Shown one piece after another: positions 5,953 through 11,401 of a stretch of 11,401 nucleotides of DNA (positions are counted from its first letter, which is position 1; each line of letters opens with the position of its first letter). The stretch comes from Verrucomicrobiia bacterium. GTDB taxonomy: Bacteria; Verrucomicrobiota; Verrucomicrobiia; JABWAM01. Under the pieces are notes generated by a model. It did not search any database, was not told where the DNA came from, and was given only the letters and a program-made list of their open reading frames with translations. The DNA is taken from positions 1-11,401 of the forward strand of contig JABWAM010000057.1 of NCBI GenBank assembly GCA_013360985.1. Direction: 5' to 3'. The position numbers were made by a program, and so were the translations under genes.

Positions 5953-6735
5953 TCAGAGATACTTGCGCAGCTCGCGGATCGCGCGCCGGATGCCCGTGTT
6001 TTCCTCGCCGGCGCCCTCGTACTCGATCCCGAGCCAGCCTTGATAACCGGCGGCGCGCGCGATCTCCACGCAACGCCCCAGGTCGAAGGCGGGATGCGAT
6101 CCGTCGGAAGCGATCTCCTTGACCTTGGCGTGCACGGCTTTCGCGAAAGGCATGATCTTCGCCAGGGCCGCGTATCCGTCCACTCCCTTGGGCCAGTTGC
6201 CAAAATCGGGGAGAAAATCGAAGCAATTGCCCGCGAGCTTCCGCACCCGGAGCATCCGATCGGGGCACGCGGACAAGCCCCAGTGGTTCTCCATCACAAT
6301 CCGGAGACCGTACGGTTTGGCGCGCGCCGCGAGCGCGGCGAAATTTTCCGCGCAAGCGCGCAACACCGAAGGGGTAAACTCCTGAATTTCGCGCCCGCCC
6401 GAGTTGGCGCGGATCGCCGCGCACCCCAGCTCGGCGGCGACGGAGATCCACCATCCATAGGCGTTCACCGCGCGCCTCCCCATCCATCCGGACGCGCACA
6501 AGTCGTAGGCCTCATCCACGGCGATATTGAGGATCGCGACCCCTTCCCCGCGCGCGCGCCGCGTCAACTCGCGGAGATATTTCGCCGAGGTCTCCGCGAA
6601 AAACACGTTGTTGAGCTCGATCGCCTCGAGCCCAAAACGTCGCCGCGCCACCTTCGGGAAATCGAGAAGCGCCAACGGACGACGCGGATGACGAAACTGA
6701 CGGTTCAGCGACCAACCGGCGAGAGACAGCTTCAT
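5953..6735 (-). CDS. Xylose isomerase-like TIM-barrel sugar (phosphate) isomerase/epimerase
   Basis: The 260-residue protein has the xylose isomerase-like TIM-barrel fold shared by sugar isomerases, epimerases, some lyases and endonuclease IV. Four metal-ligand positions can be picked out at the ends of strands: Glu149 in MENHWG, Asp177 in PDFGNWP, His202 in VHAKVKE and Glu238 in GIEYEG. IELNN at residues 39-43 marks an early barrel strand. There is no signal peptide, so it should be cytoplasmic. Family members act on sugars, inositols, hydroxypyruvate or 3-keto-glycosides, and the sequence does not settle which. The gene is convergent with the Gfo/Idh gene and lies 157 bp downstream of fabI on the same strand. 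No good ribosome-binding site precedes the ATG, although AAGAG abuts it. The metal site looks intact. Confidence 0.85.
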   Translation of the reverse strand: MKLSLAGWSLNRQFRHPRRPLALLDFPKVARRRFGLEAIELNNVFFAETSAKYLRELTRRARGEGVAILNIAVDEAYDLCASGWMGRRAVNAYGWWISVAAELGCAAIRANSGGREIQEFTPSVLRACAENFAALAARAKPYGLRIVMENHWGLSACPDRMLRVRKLAGNCFDFLPDFGNWPKGVDGYAALAKIMPFAKAVHAKVKEIASDGSHPAFDLGRCVEIARAAGYQGWLGIEYEGAGEENTGIRRAIRELRKYL

Positions 6736-6852
6736 CTCTTGAAGATGAAATCATACTCCACCATTGTAAACCGCAAAACGCGAGGGCGCCGAACGATGAA
6801 ACATTCACCGGCAGGCGCGGTCGCGTGGCGCATCACGGGACGATGCGCTTTT

Positions 6853-6886
6853 CGGCACGCGAGGTTCCATGGAAAGCCTCGCGCCG
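6853..6886 (-). terminator. Stem-loop directly downstream of fabI
   Basis: On the minus strand CGGC-GCGAGG, a 12-nt loop and CCTCGC-GT-GCCG form a 6-bp plus 4-bp stem with a two-base bulge, beginning 6 nt after the fabI stop. The loop holds the palindrome TTCCATGGAA. No U run follows, only AAAAGCG, so it may be a Rho-independent-like stop without a tail or an mRNA-stabilising 3' structure. Confidence 0.45.
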
Positions 6887-6892
6887 GTTCTC

Positions 6893-7696
6893 CTACATCC
6901 CCATAATTTCGTACCCGCAATCCACATAGACCACCTGCCCGGTGATCGCGGCGGCGCCGGGCAGCGCGAGGAACAACCCCGTCGCGCCGATCTCCTCGGT
7001 CGTGACGTTGCGTTTGAGCGGCGCGCGTTCCTCGTAATGCTTGAGGATCTGCCCAAGACCGGATATCCCGCGCGCCGCCAGGGTGTTCACGGGGCCCGCG
7101 CTGATCGCGTTCACGCGGATCTTTCGCGGGCCGAGGTCGTACGCGAGGTAGCGCACGCTGGCTTCGAGCGAGGCCTTGGCGACGCCCATCACGTTGTAGT
7201 GCGCGACCACCTTGACCGCCCCGTAGTACGAAAGGGCCAAGATCGTCCCGCCTTCCGTCATGAGCGGCTCCGCCCGCCGCGCCATGGCGACCAACGAATA
7301 AGCGCTGACGTCATGCGCGACGCGAAACGCCTCGCGCGTCGTGTCCACGAAACGTCCCTCGAGCGCCTCGCGCGGGGCGAAAGCCACCGAGTGAAGGAGC
7401 AGATCCAGTCTCCCCTCCGCTTCGGCATACCGCCGAAACACCTCGTCGAGTTGCTCGTCGCTGCCCACGTCGCACGAAAGAATTCGCGTCTCGCCTCCCA
7501 GCGAAGCCGCGAGTTCCTCGACGTTCTCCCGGATGCGTTCCCCTTGATAGGCGAGCGTGAGCCGCGCACCGGCGGCGTGCCACGCCTGCGCGATCGCCCA
7601 GGCGATGCTGCGTTTGTTGGCGACGCCGAACACGAGCCCTCGCTTTCCATCCAAAGGCCGCGCCGCGCCGTTTCCAGAGATCTTGTTTTCGCTCAT
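6893..7696 (-). CDS. fabI: Enoyl-[acyl-carrier-protein] reductase (NADH), FabI type
   Basis: FabI performs the last reduction of each fatty-acid elongation cycle in the cytoplasm. The 267-residue product is a short-chain dehydrogenase with FabI-specific features: the nucleotide loop FGVANKRSIAW at residues 23-33 (the divergent Gly motif of FabI rather than the usual GxxxGxG), CDVGSDEQ at 75-82, LLHSVAFAP at 100-108, and the FabI active site Tyr167-x6-Lys174 in YNVMGVAK with an additional Tyr157-Tyr158. NAISAGPVNTLAARGI at 196-211 is the substrate-binding loop, and GQVVYVDCGYEIMGM closes the protein. All key residues are present, so the enzyme should be active. It is preceded by a 459-bp gap, so it probably has its own promoter. 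No Shine-Dalgarno site precedes the ATG. Confidence 0.96.
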   Translation of the reverse strand: MSENKISGNGAARPLDGKRGLVFGVANKRSIAWAIAQAWHAAGARLTLAYQGERIRENVEELAASLGGETRILSCDVGSDEQLDEVFRRYAEAEGRLDLLLHSVAFAPREALEGRFVDTTREAFRVAHDVSAYSLVAMARRAEPLMTEGGTILALSYYGAVKVVAHYNVMGVAKASLEASVRYLAYDLGPRKIRVNAISAGPVNTLAARGISGLGQILKHYEERAPLKRNVTTEEIGATGLFLALPGAAAITGQVVYVDCGYEIMGM

Positions 7697-7703
7697 GGCC
7701 GCG

Positions 7704-7715
7704 TAGGTTTACCTA
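7704..7715. promoter_or_regulatory. Short inverted repeat upstream of fabI
   Basis: TAGGT and ACCTA form a 5-bp inverted repeat with a two-base spacer, 8 bp from the fabI ATG, and are followed by a tandem GATTCC GATTCC (7716-7727). The position suits an operator or a small leader structure over fabI. No known fatty-acid regulator site was recognised. Confidence 0.25.
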
Positions 7716-7938
7716 GATTCCGATTCCATGCAAGCCGCCGGAACACACCCCAAATCCACGGATACGCCCCTTTTTTAGAGAGCAACCCTCATCATCATCC
7801 ATCGAGGACCGGGTGGGTGGAGCGTGTCGAGATTCCGGACTCTCCACAAGAAGGATGGGGCGGCTCGGCCGGCGGCCTCGCCCTACCTTTCCGCATTCCG
7901 TGCTTGAGGAAAATCCACTCTGTCGCGAGGCGAGGCAG

Positions 7939-7958
7939 GGCGCCGCCGCGGCGGCGCC
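7939..7958. repeat. Perfect 20-bp GC palindrome
   Basis: GGCGCCGCCG is followed immediately by its own reverse complement CGGCGGCGCC, with no spacer; a second small palindrome (GCCGCGGC, 7956-7963) overlaps its right end. It lies in the middle of the longest non-coding gap of the window. The symmetry could form a cruciform or RNA hairpin on either strand, or be a site for a dimeric protein. Confidence 0.75.
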
Positions 7959-8155
7959 GCGGCAACAGCTTAAGTCCAAAATGTTGCGAGAGCATCGCAT
8001 GTTCCTCGAGCGAGGATGGATACCCCCCATGCCTTACGCGGGGATTTTGGCACATCGCGGAATCTTGCGCGGGACAACCTGCCCCCCTTTCCAGCGGCCA
8101 GCGTTCCCGAGGCGGAAAACGGATCGGCAATCGCGCGACGAGACGCGAGGAAAAA

Positions 8156-10321
8156 CTATTTCCTCTCCGGGTTGCGCCACCCTTTGTCCATGAGGGGCGG
8201 CATCCCCCGGGTGAGGTCGGCCAGCACGGGCGGCTGATGAAATGCCAGGGCATGATCGTCCAGCGCGGCGCCCTGAAGCGACGCGCCGGCCAGGAAACGA
8301 AAGCGAAAGAGGTGCCGCCCCTGATCCGCGATGCGCGCGCGCGGCACGATCCTCCGGAACGGGTCGTGCTGCGCCATGAGCGCGGCGCGGAGAAGGGTGA
8401 AACGCAGCCTTTGCGGGGTGGCGTCCAGGGCAAAGACGTCCGGGCAAACCACGCCGAGCGTGGCGCCCCCCTCCAAACGGACCAGCGTCCGATCCCGCAA
8501 ACAGACTTCCTGGCCGTCGAAAGGGCGGGAAAGTTCGCCGCCAAGAATTCCGTCGAAGCGTTCCGTTACGGGACGCATCAACGGCCAGACCAGCTTGAGG
8601 AGCTTGTGCTGCTCGCGCCAATCCACCTCCAGCAGCATCTCGACGAAAGGGTCGCCGTCATAGACGCGCCACTCGGCGCGGAGCGCGCTCTTTCCAATCG
8701 AGCCCTGCTGATGCAAAACGGCGCGCAAGGGGCCCTCCTCGATGACCTCGGCGGTTTGCCAGGCGGCCATTTCGAGCGGTTTTTCGGGGTAATGCGCCAC
8801 CCCGTGCGACCAGGTGTCGCTCGCGTCCGCCAGCAGGTGGATCCCCGGAAGAGGGACATCCCCCAAGCCTCCCAGGGTCATGCTCCGCGCGCCATCGAGG
8901 CGCACACGCGCTCCTTTCTCCGAAACGATCTGCGTCCCTTCGACGCGCACGCCCGGCGTGACGGGCGCCGGAGGGCGGTATTCGAGGCGAAGCGTTCGCA
9001 CGTCGGCCGACGCGAGTTCCGCGCGAAAAAGGAGGCGCATGCCGATGATGCAGAGCGCCTCCGGTTCGATGCGTTGATAAGGCATCTCGCGTCCCTCTTC
9101 GTCCACCAGAGCGAACTCAGGCACGGAAACGGAGATCTCGAACCACGGCTCGAACTCGATCCAGCCGCGGAATGGTCGATCCGAGAGATTCGCGGCCACG
9201 AGCCGCTGGCTCCGGTCGTCGGGCAACTGCGCAAGGCGCCTCCGCAACCCGAAATGAATGCCCTCGTCCGCCCAGGCGATCGCTTCGCCCAGTTGATTCT
9301 CCACCTGCGGATATGCGCTGGGAATGCATGTGCCGCCGAGCGTGTCATGAAAATGCGCGAAGCACACCTGCCGCCACGCATGCGTCAGACCCCGGGCAAA
9401 ATCGGCCGCGGGCCGCGGATCCAACCTTCGCATGAGATCCGCCTGATGGAGACGATGCTCGGCGGCGCGCACGGCCACTTTGATCGGCCGATAAACGCTG
9501 TAGCAGCCGACTGCATGCGACTGGAGTTCCCCCGTCGCGAGAGGCAGGTCCGGCGTCCGGCTTTCCACCGCGGCGAAGAAATGGGAGGGCGAACTGAAGA
9601 CGAGGCGCGCGCCCTCGATGACGTGCGCGTGCGCGCGCAGCCATGCGATCGTTTGTTCGGTCACGCCTCCCCCGTGGTCGCCGGCCCCGATGAAACACAT
9701 CGTGTGCGCGATGCCGGGCGGCAGATCGCGCAACGACGCCTGGAGATGATCGAGTTGGTCGCCGAGCGGCGGGCGCACGCTGTACTGCTTGGCGATGCGG
9801 AAGGTCGTCACTTCCGCTCCGCCTTCGCGGCTGCGCCAGCGAAAGAGCCGCCCCGGCAGATCCTTTTCGTGCTCCTGCGGGCGCATCATCACATAGGCGT
9901 TCTGCCCCGCGGCGCGGAGCAGGTCCGGCAGCGTCGCCGCGTGACCGAAGGAATCCACGTTGTAGGCGTAACGCGGAAACTGCCCGAACTTGTCGAGAAA
10001 GTAGGCCCGCCCCAGTTCGATCTGTTTTCGCAAGCCTTCCGCGCCCGGAAAATTGCAGTCGGGTTGAAGCCACCAGCCTCCCGCGATTTCCCAACGGCCG
10101 GCGACGACGTGCGCGCGAATGCGTTCAAAAAGGGACGGTTCCGTCTGCTCGATCGCGTGATAGATCCATCCTTCGCCGCGCGTGAACACGAGGTCGGGAT
10201 GCCGATCCAGCAGATCGCAGGCCGTCCGACATGTGCCGAGCGCCATATCGAGTCCCGAGGGCCACGGCCAGAGCCAAACCGGGTCAATGTGCGATTGGAG
10301 GACGAGATGGATCGTGATCAT
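8156..10321 (-). CDS. Glycoside hydrolase family 38 alpha-mannosidase
   Basis: The 721-residue protein is a retaining, zinc-dependent GH38 enzyme, a family that releases alpha-linked mannose. The N-terminal catalytic domain starts at once with HIDPVWLW (residues 11-18: His11 and Asp13 as zinc ligands). It goes on with GGWWLQPDCNFPGAE at 81-95, the nucleophile motif YNVDSFGH at 120-127 (Asp123), GAGDHGGG at 212-219 and the last zinc ligand region HFHDTLGG at 323-330. The rest is the beta-sandwich part, ending in a short tail. It is shorter than many GH38 enzymes (often 850-1000 residues), mostly by lacking N-terminal and C-terminal extras. No signal peptide precedes the catalytic domain, so it should act inside the cell on imported oligosaccharides. 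It follows the partial hydrolase gene after 45 bp, suggesting an operon. Linkage specificity cannot be read from sequence. Confidence 0.92.
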   Translation of the reverse strand: MITIHLVLQSHIDPVWLWPWPSGLDMALGTCRTACDLLDRHPDLVFTRGEGWIYHAIEQTEPSLFERIRAHVVAGRWEIAGGWWLQPDCNFPGAEGLRKQIELGRAYFLDKFGQFPRYAYNVDSFGHAATLPDLLRAAGQNAYVMMRPQEHEKDLPGRLFRWRSREGGAEVTTFRIAKQYSVRPPLGDQLDHLQASLRDLPPGIAHTMCFIGAGDHGGGVTEQTIAWLRAHAHVIEGARLVFSSPSHFFAAVESRTPDLPLATGELQSHAVGCYSVYRPIKVAVRAAEHRLHQADLMRRLDPRPAADFARGLTHAWRQVCFAHFHDTLGGTCIPSAYPQVENQLGEAIAWADEGIHFGLRRRLAQLPDDRSQRLVAANLSDRPFRGWIEFEPWFEISVSVPEFALVDEEGREMPYQRIEPEALCIIGMRLLFRAELASADVRTLRLEYRPPAPVTPGVRVEGTQIVSEKGARVRLDGARSMTLGGLGDVPLPGIHLLADASDTWSHGVAHYPEKPLEMAAWQTAEVIEEGPLRAVLHQQGSIGKSALRAEWRVYDGDPFVEMLLEVDWREQHKLLKLVWPLMRPVTERFDGILGGELSRPFDGQEVCLRDRTLVRLEGGATLGVVCPDVFALDATPQRLRFTLLRAALMAQHDPFRRIVPRARIADQGRHLFRFRFLAGASLQGAALDDHALAFHQPPVLADLTRGMPPLMDKGWRNPERK

Positions 10322-10366
10322 AAACGCGCGCGAATTCTCGAGGCGGGGACGCAGTCCGTCGTGAGT

Positions 10367-11401
10367 TTATCGCGAGACCACGAGCTTCACCAGCCCCCCA
10401 AGCCCGCTCGGAATCGGCCTCCCGGAGATGAAGTTCTGGAGCGTGTTCGTCACATGGAGCTCGAGATGGTTTCTCCCGGGGCGCAACGCCCGCGTCACGT
10501 CGAGCCGCCAGGGCGACCAGAGCATCGCGCCGACGCGGCGTCCGTTGAGGAAAACCACGAGGTGCTCCCTCGGCGGACGCTCCAGCGCGAGCTCCACACG
10601 GGCGCCCTTCGTCCCTATCCATGCGAAGTCCTGGGCGTAGATCATCGTCCCGCTGTAGTGAGGCCAGCCTTTCCTTGTCCAGTCGCCCGCTCCCGAAAGC
10701 CGGCCAGGGGGAACGATCGAGGGGACGCCGCGCCCCTCGCGCACGCGGAACGGCCCGATCAGGCGGAACGGATCCATCAGTCCGTCGCTGCTCCTGCGGA
10801 GGGCGATCACCACCTCGAGGGTATTGGCGCCTCGGCGCAGGAGACCTCGGAGTCCGTGCTCGCGGTTGGTCGGATCGTAACGATGGGATCTCTTCCATCG
10901 CCGCAAGGGTTTCCCGTTGAGGGAGGCCGCCCATTCCCCGCGGACCGTCTCCCCCTCGATGAGGAGGATGGCGTCGCGCACGCCCCGCGCATGGAACCGC
11001 GTGCGATAGACGAGCCGTTTCGGATGCGCCAGATCGGGCTTTGCGGGAACCGCGCCGAGGGCAACCTTGTCCGTGGAACCGATTTCCGACGGAGGCGCAT
11101 GATCGTAGTACGGGGCGGGACGGACCCTCCTGCCTCGGAGCGTCCATCGGTCGAGAACGAGGACGTTGTCAGCCGCGGGCGTGATCTCCCAGGCGTCCGG
11201 CAGGCGCAGGACGCGAAGAACGCGCCGCCCTGGGGCCGCGACGCCTCGCGCCGCGATCCATCGGCTCTCGTAGCCTTCGAGCGCGTGCGCGTGCCCGAGA
11301 AGGCTGAATTTTTCGCGGGTCGGCAGGAGGTTCAGGCAGAACCAACCGCGGGAACAACGCACGACGCGGATCGCTCCCCGGCGCGACCGGAGCGGTCCTG
11401 C
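10367..11401 (-). CDS. C-terminal part of a large glycoside hydrolase-like protein with galactose-binding-like domains (partial, N-terminus outside window)
   Basis: The frame is open to the right edge, so only the last 344 residues are seen; an internal GTG at 11362 is not a likely true start. Two tandem beta-sandwich modules of the galactose-binding or GH2 sugar-binding kind are visible. The first runs from about YRTRFHARGVRDAIL to PFRVREGRG. The second begins near DWTRKGWPHYSGTMIYAQDF and contains VVFLNGRRVGAMLWSPWRLDVT, RPGRNHLELHVTNTLQNF and a closing PSGLGGLVKLVV. This arrangement, with a W..kG.PhYSG opening and an N-T-L-x-N motif, is typical of the C-terminus of GH106-like alpha-L-rhamnosidases and other GH2-type hydrolases of Verrucomicrobiota and Planctomycetota. 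The catalytic domain is not in view, so the activity is unknown. It precedes the GH38 gene by 45 bp and is probably cotranscribed with it. Confidence 0.75.
   Translation of the reverse strand, partial: AGPLRSRRGAIRVVRCSRGWFCLNLLPTREKFSLLGHAHALEGYESRWIAARGVAAPGRRVLRVLRLPDAWEITPAADNVLVLDRWTLRGRRVRPAPYYDHAPPSEIGSTDKVALGAVPAKPDLAHPKRLVYRTRFHARGVRDAILLIEGETVRGEWAASLNGKPLRRWKRSHRYDPTNREHGLRGLLRRGANTLEVVIALRRSSDGLMDPFRLIGPFRVREGRGVPSIVPPGRLSGAGDWTRKGWPHYSGTMIYAQDFAWIGTKGARVELALERPPREHLVVFLNGRRVGAMLWSPWRLDVTRALRPGRNHLELHVTNTLQNFISGRPIPSGLGGLVKLVVSR

Larger units (their letters stand above)
7697..8155. repeat. 459-bp non-coding region with several palindromes, possible dispersed repeat
   Basis: No credible gene is seen between the GH38 gene and fabI. 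The open frames on both strands are low in complexity and Arg/Pro-rich, and they match no family. The stretch instead holds a 16-bp palindrome with one mismatched pair (7829-7844), an imperfect GGC-TC-GGCC hairpin (7862-7882) and a perfect 20-bp GC palindrome (7939-7958). The part from about 7790 to 8060 reads like the intergenic repeat elements common in large verrucomicrobial and planctomycete genomes; that is an inference. The part nearest fabI (7697-7790) must carry its promoter, but no strong hexamer pair was found. An AT-rich spot, the complement of CCCCTTTTTTAG, lies near 7767-7778. Confidence 0.5.

Noticed and set aside
4715..6499. Long minus-strand open frame spanning the Gfo/Idh gene and part of the isomerase gene
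   Set aside because: It crosses two well-supported genes in the wrong frame and shows no recognisable domain.
4948..6906. Plus-strand open frame of about 650 codons over the Gfo/Idh, isomerase and intergenic regions
   Set aside because: It is out of frame with the Gfo/Idh gene, lacks motifs and owes its length to the scarcity of stop codons in GC-rich DNA.
7697..7760. Sigma-54 type promoter upstream of fabI, from a TTGCA on the minus strand
   Set aside because: The GG required 10 bp upstream of the GC is missing (TT there).
7820..7900. Possible tRNA, suggested by a TCGAGATTCC-like stretch
   Set aside because: No acceptor stem, anticodon arm or correct T-loop spacing could be assembled on either strand.
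7697..8155. Insertion sequence or transposase remnant
   Set aside because: No transposase fragment, matched terminal repeats or target duplication can be seen; the symmetry consists of local palindromes only.
7713..8193. Open frames on both strands in the fabI-GH38 gap (about 105 and 126 codons)
   Set aside because: Products are low in complexity, carry no motif and run through palindromes; a non-coding or repeat origin fits better.

Overview
The window is high-GC bacterial DNA. It holds nine protein-coding genes, two of them cut by the window edges, and no RNA gene, CRISPR array or intact mobile element that I can recognise. The high GC, the small exported protein opening with an RLGET-type motif, the near-absence of Shine-Dalgarno sequences and the load of cytoplasmic carbohydrate enzymes fit a member of the Verrucomicrobiota / PVC group. 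That assignment is an inference from style; no marker gene proves it.

Layout. (A) 1-2672, minus strand: a housekeeping block read as ribB-type fusion -> ribH -> nusB -> PHP-domain phosphoesterase (the last runs off the left edge). Stop and start codons overlap as ATGA at ribB/ribH and at nusB/PHP, so the pairs look translationally coupled. It joins riboflavin synthesis to transcription antitermination and possibly RNA processing. (B) 2762-5866, plus strand, divergent from A: a small exported protein of unknown function, an Old Yellow Enzyme-family flavin oxidoreductase and a Gfo/Idh/MocA sugar-type dehydrogenase. (C) 5953-11401, minus strand, convergent with B: read from the right edge, the C-terminal part of a large glycoside-hydrolase-like protein with beta-sandwich sugar-binding-like domains, a GH38 alpha-mannosidase, a 459-bp non-coding stretch with several palindromes, fabI (enoyl-ACP reductase) and a xylose-isomerase-like TIM-barrel protein.

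How the parts may work together. RibB and RibH supply steps of riboflavin synthesis, and the OYE-family enzyme is a predicted flavin user. The Gfo/Idh protein, the TIM-barrel isomerase-like protein, the GH38 enzyme and the partial hydrolase all suggest intracellular breakdown or remodelling of glycosides. None of the complete ones has a signal peptide. fabI is a housekeeping gene interposed among them.

The most notable observation is that the RibBA-like protein has a complete DHBP synthase half, but its GTP cyclohydrolase II half has lost two of the three zinc cysteines and about 17 residues around the active site. It is therefore probably a RibB enzyme with a degenerate partner domain, and GTP cyclohydrolase II activity should be encoded elsewhere. 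The second most interesting stretch is the 7697-8155 intergenic region, which carries a perfect 20-bp GC palindrome and other symmetric elements that look like a dispersed repeat.
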